From the NCBI GenBank assembly GCA_022764505.1, contig JALEQJ010000004.1:82313-146312 (forward strand): DNA of 64,000 bases, read 5' to 3'. The position numbers were made by a program, and so were the translations under genes. The stretch comes from Phocaeicola sp. (GTDB lineage Bacteria > Bacteroidota > Bacteroidia > Bacteroidales > Bacteroidaceae). Positions 47,213 to 56,134 of this stretch are shown here, piece after piece. The notes under the pieces are model-generated. The model made no database searches and was not told the origin of the DNA. It saw only the letters and a list, made by a program, of their open reading frames with translations. Each line of letters opens with the position of its first letter. Within the stretch, counting starts at the first letter, position 1.

Positions 47213-48067
47213 TTATTTTACCTGAATTACCAAATAGCGAGATACGCTCCAGAATTCTTTGGCATTGGTTATTACGAGTGTGAGTTGTTTCTTATCATCT
47301 GCACGAAGTTCGTAAGAACCTTTTGGGTGTGTAGTAAGCAGTTCTGCGTGCTTAGAGTAAAGACGTATTTCTTTAGTTTCACGTATATCTATAGTAGTGA
47401 AATAGTCTTTATTGAAATCTTGAGATTTCAAGACATCACCTCCAGCCAAAATCTTTTGATCTCTCAACTCTCTCTTTGTACCGAATACATACCACGCTGT
47501 GTTCAGTGCTTGGTCTTGTGCGCTTACTGTTTGTGCTTTCGCTTCGTTTTCTGCAGCCAAGTCGCTCACATTCTTGTTCAAGTTCATTACAGCATCGTCC
47601 AATTCTGCAATACGGATATTTTTGGCTGCCAATTCTGCTTGCAACACCTCTATATCCTTTTGTTTTTCTTCCAACTGAGATACCAAGTTTTTAATGGCTT
47701 TCTGCATTTGAGAAGACTTCACGTTAGAGTTTTGAAGCATTGATTCCAATTTCGCAATTTTTTCACGATTTTCTTGGAGCTTGTCGCTAATGAAACGAAT
47801 ATTTTGCTTGATATTCTCTGTAGCCGATTGATTTTCCAGATTAGACCCTTTCAAATCTACACGGTTCTCTGCTACATTGATTTCTCTGAAACCATCTTGG
47901 ATTTCATTGAAAGTACTCATAATACCGTCCATTTCCGCATCTCTGTTCACTAATTCTAAGAGGAGAGAGTCATTTTGCGCTTTCAACGCATCACTCTTTT
48001 TTCCTCCGTCTGTACAAGCCGTCATCAGACCTGCTGCACATACTGCTAAGAATAATAACTTTTTCAT
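47213..48067 (-). CDS. coiled-coil lipoprotein, Cbp1-adhesin-like
   Basis: The 284-residue lipoprotein (lipobox GLMTAC, Cys18) has a long coiled coil (about residues 25-190) and a compact C-terminal beta-rich domain beginning TAWYVFGTKRELRDQKIL and ending YLVIQVK. This layout recalls the Bacteroidales family named for the B. fragilis collagen-binding glycoprotein Cbp1; that link is from memory of the family. NDSLL near the N-terminus fits the Bacteroidota O-glycosylation motif D-S/T-hydrophobic. Adhesion is therefore possible but unproven. Confidence 0.75.
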   Translation of the reverse strand: MKKLLFLAVCAAGLMTACTDGGKKSDALKAQNDSLLLELVNRDAEMDGIMSTFNEIQDGFREINVAENRVDLKGSNLENQSATENIKQNIRFISDKLQENREKIAKLESMLQNSNVKSSQMQKAIKNLVSQLEEKQKDIEVLQAELAAKNIRIAELDDAVMNLNKNVSDLAAENEAKAQTVSAQDQALNTAWYVFGTKRELRDQKILAGGDVLKSQDFNKDYFTTIDIRETKEIRLYSKHAELLTTHPKGSYELRADDKKQLTLVITNAKEFWSVSRYLVIQVK

Positions 48068-48090
48068 TGTCGTCTTATTATTGATTATTA

Positions 48091-48768
48091 CTATTTTATG
48101 GTTTTACCTTTCAGTACTATTACTATTTCTCCTTTGGGTGGGTGCGCTGTAAAATGTGTTGCCACTTCTTGCAGCGTTCCACGTACACATTCTTCGTGTA
48201 ACTTTGAGATCTCTCTGCACACCGCTACTTCACGTTCCAAACCCATTTGCTCGGAAAGCTGGGTCAGTGTTTTCACCAATCTATAGGGGGATTCGTAGAA
48301 AATCATAGTGCGAGTTTCTTCTGCCAATTCCTGCAAACGACTTAATCTGCCCTTCTTTTGCGGCAAAAATCCCTCAAAACAGAAACGGTCATTGGGTAAT
48401 CCGGACGATACGATAGCCGGCACAAATGCTGTAGCACCCGGCAAACATTGCACTTCTATACCATTCCTTACACACTCCCGCACAATCAAGAAACCAGGAT
48501 CGGAAATAGCAGGTGTACCCGCATCTGAAACCAAAGCGAGAGTCTGTCCTGCAAGCAGCTTCTGCACTACTTGTTCTACTGCACGATGCTCATTAAATTT
48601 GTGGTGAGATTGGAGGGGATTCTTTATATCAAAGTGCTTGAGTAGTATACCTGTGGTGCGTGTATCCTCTGCCAATATCAAATCGGCTTCTTTCAGGACA
48701 CGTATAGCTCGGAGCGTCATATCTTCCAAGTTGCCCACCGGCGTAGGTACTACATATAGCTTTCCCAT
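48091..48768 (-). CDS. rsmI: 16S rRNA 2'-O-methyltransferase
   Basis: The 225-residue protein is an SAM-dependent methyltransferase of the tetrapyrrole-methylase fold: PTPVGNLEDMTLRA, ILAEDTRTTGILLKHF, ALVSDAGTPAISDPG and MIFYESPYRL. RsmI methylates the ribose of C1402 in 16S rRNA. ATG 48768 (MGKLYVVPTPVG) is the family start; the frame extends to 48807. TATCTTTG on the minus strand about 20 bases upstream is a -7 element. Confidence 0.96.
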   Translation of the reverse strand: MGKLYVVPTPVGNLEDMTLRAIRVLKEADLILAEDTRTTGILLKHFDIKNPLQSHHKFNEHRAVEQVVQKLLAGQTLALVSDAGTPAISDPGFLIVRECVRNGIEVQCLPGATAFVPAIVSSGLPNDRFCFEGFLPQKKGRLSRLQELAEETRTMIFYESPYRLVKTLTQLSEQMGLEREVAVCREISKLHEECVRGTLQEVATHFTAHPPKGEIVIVLKGKTIK

Positions 48769-49069
48769 AGTCTGGATACTTTTGTCGCAAAGATAGAAAG
48801 ATTTCATTCGGTGATGCTTTGAGCTTTACTTTTTTAACAATCTTATATAAAAGATATTCTTCACACTCGCTTTTATAAATAGTTTTTACTATTTGATGTA
48901 CTCTCGCACACCTTAATATAAAAGCAAAACGGCAATCCTCTATCATATTATTCAATGAAAGCACAAGAATACTCCAAATTTACAGTATCCAAAGAAGCCT
49001 TTTTCAAAGACATTCTTTATTTTCGCAATATTGCTGAGTCCTATTTTTAACTTTATCAAGATTACGATT

Positions 49070-49951
49070 ATGAAACAACTTTTATTTTCCTTTTTTCTTT
49101 TACTCATAGCTACCCAAAGCTATGCACAAGAAGAAGTCTTTAATTTTCCCGCAATAGATACAACACGCTTTGTATGCCAATACGATTACACCTATCCCAG
49201 CCCTTACACAGACACCCAAACAATAGATATGCGTCTGGAGATAGGTCTGCATCTCTCAAAGTTTTACAGTTATGGAACATTGAAATATTTCCTGATGCAG
49301 ACTACACCGGAAGGTAAGGCTAAGCTAAAAGAAATGACACAAGACGTGTTCAATAGAAGTGCAAAAGCCACCAATGTGCTAGAGAGAGCACGTATTATGA
49401 ATCAACTACCAGGTAGAGAAGAAGATATAATTATTTACAAAAACTACCCAAAGGACAGTTTATATATACAAGACTCAGCCAGTGGCACAGAATTTATGTA
49501 CTACACAGAGCCTTATCTGGGACAAAATTGGGAAATACAGACAGACACCTTAACGATTTTGGGCTTCCACTGTCAAAAAGCCACTTGTACGTGGCGTGGT
49601 AGAGATTATGAAGCTTGGTTTACCGCAGAAATTCCCACCAATGATGGACCAATGAAATTCTCCGGACTTCCCGGCTTAATAGTAAAAGTAACAGATACCG
49701 ACCAAGATTATAGATTAGAGCTAAAGGGAATTGAAAACATCAAAAAGCCTATTTATTTCAATAACAAAACTTTCCTTAAGAATAGCCCCGACTTTCTACC
49801 TATCACACGCAAAGAACTACTCAAACGAAAACAAAAAACATTCCAAAGCCAAGTCCGAATGTTGAAGAGAACCTTAAAATCAATAGGCAAATCTACAGAT
49901 GATATAAACGAAGATAAGTACAATTGCCTAGAGAAAGATTATAACCAATAA
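49070..49951 (+). CDS. GLPGLI family exported protein
   Basis: From ATG 49070 the protein has 293 residues, with a signal peptide (MKQLLFSFFLLLIATQSYA) and the family's name-giving motif in MKFSGLPGLIVKVTDTD (about residue 205). GLPGLI proteins are Bacteroidota-specific, exported and of unknown function, and are typically encoded next to TonB-type outer-membrane proteins. That is the case here: a barrel gene follows after 12 bases. The longer frame from 49031 would bury the signal peptide. Confidence 0.92.
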   Translation: MKQLLFSFFLLLIATQSYAQEEVFNFPAIDTTRFVCQYDYTYPSPYTDTQTIDMRLEIGLHLSKFYSYGTLKYFLMQTTPEGKAKLKEMTQDVFNRSAKATNVLERARIMNQLPGREEDIIIYKNYPKDSLYIQDSASGTEFMYYTEPYLGQNWEIQTDTLTILGFHCQKATCTWRGRDYEAWFTAEIPTNDGPMKFSGLPGLIVKVTDTDQDYRLELKGIENIKKPIYFNNKTFLKNSPDFLPITRKELLKRKQKTFQSQVRMLKRTLKSIGKSTDDINEDKYNCLEKDYNQ

Positions 49952-49963
49952 TACAAAAGACTG

Positions 49964-52546
49964 ATGCGTAGATTCTGGATACTGATATACTTGATCAATT
50001 GTTTATCTGTAGCTATTTATGGACAAATACATCTTTCCGGAAAGATCACAGATAAGGATTGCACCCCATTGACGCACGCTGTGGTAGTAGTAAAGGACAA
50101 AAACTCCGGCATCATTAGAAAAAATACGCTCAGTCTATCCGATGGAACATTCCGGTTGTCCATAGAGAAAGAAATGGCTCCCAAAGTCAATCTTCATATA
50201 TTACTGATGGGTTATAAAGAACAAATCTTCCAGATAACCGATAAAGAAGAGCAAGTCTTTACAATCCAAATGGAGGTAAGCGAAGTCAAAATCAAAGAAG
50301 TAGTCATAAAAGCAAAAAAGATGTGGGAGCGAGGAGATACCCTCGTTTATAATGTCAGTAGTTTCGCCAGCAGTAACGATCGCACTATTGGAGATATAAT
50401 TAAGAAACTGCCGGGATTTAATGTAAAAAAAGATGGAGAAGTTCTTTACAACGGAAAACCTATCAACAAGTTTTACATAGAAGGAAAAGACCTTTTAGAA
50501 GGAAAGTACGGCATAGCCACCAATGGTATACCTCAAACAGAAGTAGGACGAGTAGAAGTATTGGAGAATCATCAACCTATTCGGGCATTAGACGGTGTGA
50601 TATTCTCGGACAATGCTGCTGTAAACTTAAAACTGAAAGACAGAGCAAAAGCGCATTGGATTACCACTCTACAAGGAGGGGCAGGTGCCATACAAGCACC
50701 CTGGAAGCCTATATGGGAGGCAAAAGCCACAGCATTTATGTTTAAGCAGAATTTCCAAAACATATTGAAAATAGGCAGTAACAACATAGGTGAGAACTAC
50801 TCCTCCGATCTTATCAGTCATTATAATTCCTATATCACAGTATCGGACAATTTCTTTTCTCCCCGATCTTTCTTTGCCCCCAACTTAGAAACAGAGCGTA
50901 CACTCTTTAATAAGTCGCATTTCTTCAGCACAAACGCACTATGGAGCATAGGTAAAACGTCCGAAATCAAGACACAGCTACATTATTTGAATCATCGCGA
51001 AAATTGGGACTCACAACTTTCCACTACTTATTTCTTACCCACAGGAGAAAAAGTGATCCAAGAAACAGAAGATGGACATACGAAAGCGCATCTGTTAGCA
51101 GCTGCCATAACCTACGAGTCCAACGTTACCTCTGCTTACTTGAAAAACATTTTGAAATCCGATGTTCATTGGGCGGGAATAGATGTACACACAAATGGCA
51201 ACTATCCCAATACGCAAACAGCCCAAATGCCTAAAGTAAAAATAAATAACCAGCTACAGTGGACCAAGAGACTCGCCAAAAGCACGTTTACTTTCAATAG
51301 CATAAACGAGTTCAGTTCCTCGCCACAGCATCTCACTATTTGTCGTGATGACGCTTATTACAAACAAACAGCAAATAGAAAACGATTTCACACTTATCAG
51401 GAAGCTGTTTTAGGTTGGTTTTCTCAGAACTTTACCATCAATACAAAAATAGGTATGACAGGACAAGTAGTACGTCTGAACAGTCATTTAGAAAATCCGC
51501 CCTCTATGCCATACTCTTTTATGAACGAAATCAGAAACAGCTACCTACACTTATTCGCCACACCGGAATTACAGTTCACACATAAGAAATGGAGATTCTC
51601 TGCTACTCTGCCTATCAATTATTACCTCTACCATTTTTCGGGTACGGAAGGTAAGAAACACGATGTTAAGCTATCCCCTTCCTTCCGTGTATTCTGGAAT
51701 TACTCTGGCAATATGACTTACTTCTTAAATTACAATATGAACTTTAGACCCTATAATCTTGTCAATCATTATAGCGGGCTCTTATTACGCAACTATCGTA
51801 CATTTTACCAAGGAAGCCACGAATATGCTACAGGTTACCAGAACTCTATTACCGTAGGATATGACTACAAGAATATGTCTAGCGGCTGGTTCTCTAACAG
51901 CTCCCTGATGTACCTAAAAAGCAAAAACCCTTTCAGGGAGTCTATGCTGTTTTATGACGATTTCCGCATACATACATCTATACATCAGCCCGTTTATGCC
52001 CACAGTATGCTGTGCAATGCCAGCGTAAGCAAGAGTACAGACCTCATCAATGGACTGATAAGCATAGACCTTTCTTATCTACGCGCTAAGTCTTCCTTAA
52101 TTTCGGAAAACCAACCACTCTCCTATCGCACTCAGTTTCTCATTGCTAATTTAACATTAAACGGAGATATTTCTTCTTACTTTAATTGGCTGTATAAACT
52201 TAGCTACAAGGCTCAGACACTAAAGGTTGGTGTATCGGACAGCCATCGCATAGACGACTGGCAACAGTCGCTAAGCCTCAACATCAACCCTACGAAAAAA
52301 CTACGTGTGGAGTTCTCCGGAGAACATTATCACAATGAAATAATGGATCGGAAATACAAGAGTTTTGTGGTGCTCAACAGCAAAATTTCCTACACTCCAT
52401 CTAAAAAGATAGAACTATCCCTCAATATACATAATTTACTGAACCATAACCAATATGATATAACAAGCCATAATTCCCTGAGCGAAATAAAACAAAGCTA
52501 CAGCATCAGAGGACGTGAACTATGGATAAGCTTTTTGTGGAAGTAA
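49964..52546 (+). CDS. TonB-receptor-like outer-membrane barrel with carboxypeptidase-like domain
   Basis: The 860-residue protein has a signal peptide, a carboxypeptidase-regulatory-like domain (about 21-105: SGKITDKDCTPLTHAVVVVK), a plug-like region (about 120-235: GDTLVYNVSSFAS, IIKKLPGFNVKKDGEVLYNG, KFYIEGKDLL) and a C-terminal barrel rich in alternating aromatic strands. It has no SusD partner. It pairs with the GLPGLI gene upstream, the two being separated by 12 bases. The transported molecule is unknown; import or export of a peptide is one speculation for such pairs. Confidence 0.88.
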   Translation: MRRFWILIYLINCLSVAIYGQIHLSGKITDKDCTPLTHAVVVVKDKNSGIIRKNTLSLSDGTFRLSIEKEMAPKVNLHILLMGYKEQIFQITDKEEQVFTIQMEVSEVKIKEVVIKAKKMWERGDTLVYNVSSFASSNDRTIGDIIKKLPGFNVKKDGEVLYNGKPINKFYIEGKDLLEGKYGIATNGIPQTEVGRVEVLENHQPIRALDGVIFSDNAAVNLKLKDRAKAHWITTLQGGAGAIQAPWKPIWEAKATAFMFKQNFQNILKIGSNNIGENYSSDLISHYNSYITVSDNFFSPRSFFAPNLETERTLFNKSHFFSTNALWSIGKTSEIKTQLHYLNHRENWDSQLSTTYFLPTGEKVIQETEDGHTKAHLLAAAITYESNVTSAYLKNILKSDVHWAGIDVHTNGNYPNTQTAQMPKVKINNQLQWTKRLAKSTFTFNSINEFSSSPQHLTICRDDAYYKQTANRKRFHTYQEAVLGWFSQNFTINTKIGMTGQVVRLNSHLENPPSMPYSFMNEIRNSYLHLFATPELQFTHKKWRFSATLPINYYLYHFSGTEGKKHDVKLSPSFRVFWNYSGNMTYFLNYNMNFRPYNLVNHYSGLLLRNYRTFYQGSHEYATGYQNSITVGYDYKNMSSGWFSNSSLMYLKSKNPFRESMLFYDDFRIHTSIHQPVYAHSMLCNASVSKSTDLINGLISIDLSYLRAKSSLISENQPLSYRTQFLIANLTLNGDISSYFNWLYKLSYKAQTLKVGVSDSHRIDDWQQSLSLNINPTKKLRVEFSGEHYHNEIMDRKYKSFVVLNSKISYTPSKKIELSLNIHNLLNHNQYDITSHNSLSEIKQSYSIRGRELWISFLWK

Positions 52547-52568
52547 AAGAGAAGAACATAAGCAGAAA

Positions 52569-52618
52569 AATAAACCTTCCCTTTATGCGTCTGTGCATAA
52601 AGGGAAGGTTTATTTTGT
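52569..52618. terminator. bidirectional terminator with 20-bp perfect stem
   Basis: The arms at 52569-52588 and 52595-52614 are fully complementary (core ACCTTCCCTTTATGC) around a six-base loop, T-rich on the right and A-rich on the left. It separates the convergent barrel and thioredoxin-fold genes. Confidence 0.9.
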
Positions 52619-52636
52619 TGTAAGCGTTTGCAATGT

Positions 52637-53137
52637 CTATGCTTGCTTCATAAATGCTATCAGTTCCTTTACAGCCATATTTTTTGCTACAATCGTACCT
52701 TCGTGGTCTATAAGGTAAGTAGCAAAACCATTCTTTAAGTCGTAATTCCGAAATAAAGACTCGCTCTCACTATTGTCTGCCCTATAGCAAGTATGCGTAT
52801 CCAATCTATCCTGTTTCACTACTGCATTGTAAACAGATGCGTATTGATCCAAGGATATAGATACCATACTTAACTGTGGGAGGGTAGCTACAGCGTGGCT
52901 AAGTGCTGCATTCTGCATACGAGATGCGCCATCATAACTGACCCAAAAACTGAGTAAAGTATAAGTACCTTTTTCTGCTTTTGAGCCGAATAGTAGTTTT
53001 GTCTTTTGAACTTCTGCCATAGGAGCTTTATCCCCTACTCGCAGTTTCTCTGTCTTTGTGTTATCGCCTTCCAAAGAGAAGGAAAATAAGGATATTGATA
53101 TTAATACAACAAAAAACCACCTTACATTTTTAGTCAT
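52637..53137 (-). CDS. thioredoxin-fold exported protein lacking the CxxC motif
   Basis: The 166-residue protein has a signal-anchor or signal peptide (residues about 5-22) and a TlpA/AhpC-like fold: VGDKAPMAEVQK, YTLLSFWVSYDGASRMQNA, MVSISLD and ATYLIDHEGTIVAKN. Where thioredoxins have WCGPC, this protein has YDGAS (residues 68-72), so both redox cysteines are gone. One cysteine remains in THTCYRADN. It cannot be a classical disulfide reductase; a structural or binding role is more likely. A TACCTTTG on the minus strand (53255-53248) may be its -7 element. Confidence 0.8.
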   Translation of the reverse strand: MTKNVRWFFVVLISISLFSFSLEGDNTKTEKLRVGDKAPMAEVQKTKLLFGSKAEKGTYTLLSFWVSYDGASRMQNAALSHAVATLPQLSMVSISLDQYASVYNAVVKQDRLDTHTCYRADNSESESLFRNYDLKNGFATYLIDHEGTIVAKNMAVKELIAFMKQA

Positions 53138-53392
53138 GTAGTTTAGTTTTGGTTAATACTATCCGGGGCTGCCTTACACAGCGTTTTCTACCCGAAACAT
53201 TATTTCTCTCACCCAAGTTTCCTCAGGTTATTTTTGAAAACTGTGGGCAAAGGTAAGTTCATTCTTACCAGTAATTGTATTCCAAAATCATATTTTTGAT
53301 AGGGATTTCTCTTTATATACTATAAAACAACAACTTATCCATTGTTAGAGAAATAAAATCTGCACAAAAAGGGAAAAAACGTGCTCCTTATA

Positions 53393-53422
53393 TTGCAGTC
53401 TATTACAAAAGAGATACATTTG
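53393..53422 (+). promoter_or_regulatory. Bacteroidota-type promoter of the acyl-CoA synthetase gene
   Basis: TTG (53393-53395) and TACATTTG (53415-53422) are 19 bases apart, a full consensus match, with the gene start 40 bases downstream. The gap from 53138 to 53392 otherwise shows only the -7 element of the divergent gene. Confidence 0.85.
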
Positions 53423-53445
53423 CACAATTAACGAAAAATTGTGCA
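53421..53445. promoter_or_regulatory. 9-bp palindrome at the transcription start, candidate operator
   Basis: TGCACAATT, a seven-base spacer and AATTGTGCA form a perfect inverted repeat that overlaps the end of the -7 box and the expected start of transcription. A TetR- or FadR-like fatty-acid-responsive repressor would fit the gene's function; no such regulator is encoded nearby. A 5' leader hairpin is the alternative. Confidence 0.6.
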
Positions 53446-53462
53446 TACGTATTAACTGTAAT

Positions 53463-55118
53463 ATGGAAAAAAGCTTTATAGGACTATTAGAAAACAGTAT
53501 TAAGTCTTATTGGGATTTGCCTGCATTAAGTGATTATAAAGGCATCACTCTACAATATAAGGACTTGGCAAGGAAAATAGAAAAAGTACACATTTTATTG
53601 GCAGAAAGTGGCGTGCGCCAAGGAGATAAAATCTCCATTTGTGGCAGAAACAGTGCACACTGGGGAGTAGCTTTTCTCGCAGCACTTACTTATGGCGCAG
53701 TGGCAGTTCCTATCCTACACGAGTTCAAACCGGAAAATATACACCACATAGTAAACCACTCGGATTCTAAATTGCTGTTTGTAGGAGATGGCGTATGGGA
53801 AGAAATAGACGAAGCACAAATGCCTTCATTGGAGGGAATTGTCCTCTTGGGGGATTTTACTCTACTCATCAGCAGAAGCGAAAAACTCACTTATGCACGT
53901 GAACACCTCAACGAATTATTTGGGAAAAAATACCCCAATAACTTTCGTAAAGACCACGTAACTTATCGCAGAGACACCCCGGAAGAACTCGCTCTCATCA
54001 ATTACACTTCCGGTACAACCAGTGCTTCCAAGGGGGTAATGCTCCCCTATCGCAGTGTGTGGTCCAATGTAACCTTTGCAAAAGAGGTAATAGACCTCAA
54101 ACCCGGAGACAAAGTAGTTTCTATGCTACCACTGGCACACGTGTATGGTATGTCTTTCGAGTTCTTGTATGAAATATGTAATGGCAGTCATATACATTTC
54201 TTGACCCGCATTCCCAGCCCCAAAATCATACTGCAAGCATTCTCTGAAATAAAGCCTAAAATCGTAATTGCAGTACCCCTCATCATAGAAAAAATCATCA
54301 AGAAAAATGTTCTACCCAAAATAGACAATCTCCCGATGCGTATCTTGCTCAAAACACCCATTATCAATGACAAGATAAAAGAAAAAATCAAGAACCAAAT
54401 AGCACAGGTTTTCGGGGGAGAGTTCTATCAAGTGATAGTAGGAGGAGCGGCATTCAATCATGAAGTAGAAAAATTCTTGAAAGATGTGGAATTCCCATAT
54501 ACAGTAGGATACGGTATGACAGAATGTGGTCCTATCATAGCTTACGAAGACTGGAAAAGATTCAAAGAAGGCTCTTGTGGAAAAGCAGCACCACGCATGG
54601 AAATCCGTATAGACAGCGCAGATCCTCTCCATACAGTAGGAGAAATCCTCACACGCGGAGACAATGTGATGCTGGGATATTACAAAAATCCTGAAGCTAC
54701 GGCAGAAGTTCTGAAAGACGGCTGGCTACGCACCGGAGACTTGGGAACACTGGACGAAGAAGGAAATCTTACCATCAAAGGACGCTCTAAAAATATGCTA
54801 CTCGGTCCTTCCGGGCAAAACATCTATCCGGAAGAGATAGAAGAAAAGATAAACAATCTTCCTTACGTAAACGAAAGCGTAGTAATCCAACTGAAAGACT
54901 ACAAACTGGCAGCACTGATTCACCCGGATTATGATGCAGCTAATGTAGATCACCTCAGCACTGAAGATTTACAGCGTATTATGGAAGAAAACAGAGTGCT
55001 TGCCAACTCTGAACTTCCAGCCTACTCTGCTATCTCTAAGGTAAAAATATACGAACAAGAGTTTGAGAAGACACCAAAGAAAAGTATCAAACGTTTCCTC
55101 TATCAGGACACGTTATAA
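53463..55118 (+). CDS. long-chain fatty acid-CoA ligase, AMP-binding
   Basis: The 551-residue enzyme has the adenylate-forming signature INYTSGTTSASKGVML, the A5 motif YGMTECGPIIAYEDW, the A7/A8 region WLRTGDLGTLDEEGNLTIKGRSKNML, and the lysine-bearing C-terminal KTPKKSIKR-like motif (EKTPKKSIKRFL). It activates a fatty acid to acyl-AMP and acyl-CoA. The start at 53463 (MEKSFIGLLENS) is chosen over 53439, which lies inside the palindrome. It is a single-gene unit with a strong promoter and terminator. Confidence 0.94.
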   Translation: MEKSFIGLLENSIKSYWDLPALSDYKGITLQYKDLARKIEKVHILLAESGVRQGDKISICGRNSAHWGVAFLAALTYGAVAVPILHEFKPENIHHIVNHSDSKLLFVGDGVWEEIDEAQMPSLEGIVLLGDFTLLISRSEKLTYAREHLNELFGKKYPNNFRKDHVTYRRDTPEELALINYTSGTTSASKGVMLPYRSVWSNVTFAKEVIDLKPGDKVVSMLPLAHVYGMSFEFLYEICNGSHIHFLTRIPSPKIILQAFSEIKPKIVIAVPLIIEKIIKKNVLPKIDNLPMRILLKTPIINDKIKEKIKNQIAQVFGGEFYQVIVGGAAFNHEVEKFLKDVEFPYTVGYGMTECGPIIAYEDWKRFKEGSCGKAAPRMEIRIDSADPLHTVGEILTRGDNVMLGYYKNPEATAEVLKDGWLRTGDLGTLDEEGNLTIKGRSKNMLLGPSGQNIYPEEIEEKINNLPYVNESVVIQLKDYKLAALIHPDYDAANVDHLSTEDLQRIMEENRVLANSELPAYSAISKVKIYEQEFEKTPKKSIKRFLYQDTL

Positions 55119-55142
55119 AGTACCTGCTTTTATACACCGGAC

Positions 55143-55192
55143 AAGAGGTAGTGTCAAGAAACATAGATTCGGACACTACCTCTTTCTTTTTG
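55143..55192 (+). terminator. intrinsic terminator after the acyl-CoA synthetase
   Basis: AAGAGGTAGTGTC and GACACTACCTCTT form a perfect 13-bp stem followed by TCTTTTTG. Confidence 0.88.
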
Positions 55193-55202
55193 CACACGCT
55201 TC

Positions 55203-55302
55203 AAAGTTTTATTTCGCACTATAGTTTATATAGACTTCCACTATAGTTTATGTAAACTTCCATCGTGGTTTATATAAACCGTACTATAAAATAAAGAATG
55301 AG
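55203..55302 (+). repeat. palindromic intergenic repeat family 1, copy D (diverged)
   Basis: ATTTCGCACTATAGTTTATATAGAC, then GTTTATGTAAAC, CATCGTGGTTTATATAAACC and GTACTATAAAATA keep the three-module layout with substitutions. It lies between a terminator and the grpE leader. Confidence 0.78.
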
Positions 55303-55548
55303 AACAAGAATTTTCCGCACATAACTATAGGAAACCTTTGTTTCTATAAACAGTTGAGGATAATATAAAAACGAAGAGCATCAATCTTATCGGATACGTC
55401 TTCATTCCTGCTTTTACACTGTCAGAAAGAGCGACAGTATGGCAGAAAACAGTGTATAACTGCCCTATTTCATTACATCTTCTACAAAAGGAATAGTTTT
55501 TGTAGATAAAGGGAAGAAACAAGTAAATAATAAACACATCATACAAAT
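55303..55548. other. leader region of grpE-dnaJ
   Basis: No gene is visible. TACACTGT (55415-55422) and ACAGTGTA (55449-55456) are inverted around a shorter CTGTC/GACAG pair, a possible heat-shock control structure. No CIRCE-type TTAGCACTC element is present and no consensus -33/-7 pair is clear. Confidence 0.3.
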
Positions 55549-56109
55549 ATGGAAGAAAAAATACACACGCCGGAAGAAGAAATAAATTCATCTATTCCTA
55601 CAGAGGAGCTATCGGAAGAAATCACACCGGAGCTACCTACAGAAGAGGTTTCCGAAGAAAACGAGATAGAAAAACTCAAGAAAGAAATAGAAGAACAAAA
55701 CGATAAATATCTCCGTTTGGCAGCAGAGTTTGACAACTTCCGCCGCAGAACCATCAAGGAGAAAGCGGAGCTTATCCTCAATGGTAGCACACGTACTATC
55801 ACTGCCATATTGCCAGTCTTGGACGATATGGAACGTGCTGTAGAAAACGCAAAAAAGACAGAAGACATACAAGCTATCACGGAAGGACTGGAACTCATTC
55901 AACAAAAATTCCTCAAAGTTTTAGAACAAGAAGGTTTGGAAAAGATAGAAACTACAGAAGCTACTTTTGACACAGACTTCCACGAAGCCATCGTTATGAC
56001 ACCCATAGAAGAGGAAGAGAAAAAAGGAAAAGTGGTAGACTGCATACAGACAGGATACAAACTAAACAATAAGGTGATAAGACATGCCAAAGTAGTGGTA
56101 GGTCAATAA
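55549..56109 (+). CDS. grpE: nucleotide exchange factor GrpE
   Basis: The 186-residue protein has a glutamate-rich flexible N-terminus (about 1-40), a long dimerising coiled coil ([18 protein letters not shown]), the [15 protein letters not shown] signature start, and a C-terminal beta domain with FHEAIVMTP and [24 protein letters not shown]. It exchanges ADP on DnaK. It precedes dnaJ by 25 bases; dnaK is not in the window. Confidence 0.96.
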   Translation: MEEKIHTPEEEINSSIPTEELSEEITPELPTEEVSEENEIEKLKKEIEEQNDKYLRLAAEFDNFRRRTIKEKAELILNGSTRTITAILPVLDDMERAVENAKKTEDIQAITEGLELIQQKFLKVLEQEGLEKIETTEATFDTDFHEAIVMTPIEEEEKKGKVVDCIQTGYKLNNKVIRHAKVVVGQ

Positions 56110-56134
56110 CACAGGCAACAAAGGAAAACTGCAA

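Noticed and set aside
48629..48964. 111-residue minus-strand frame upstream of and overlapping rsmI
   Set aside because: Most of it overlaps rsmI in another frame; the remaining part has no domain.
55143..55192. Tiny IS-derived element suggested by GGTAGTGTC/GACACTACC, like the IS256 end GGTAGTGTCC
   Set aside because: The match is nine bases, the arms form an ordinary terminator stem directly after a gene, and the interior is only 16 bases.
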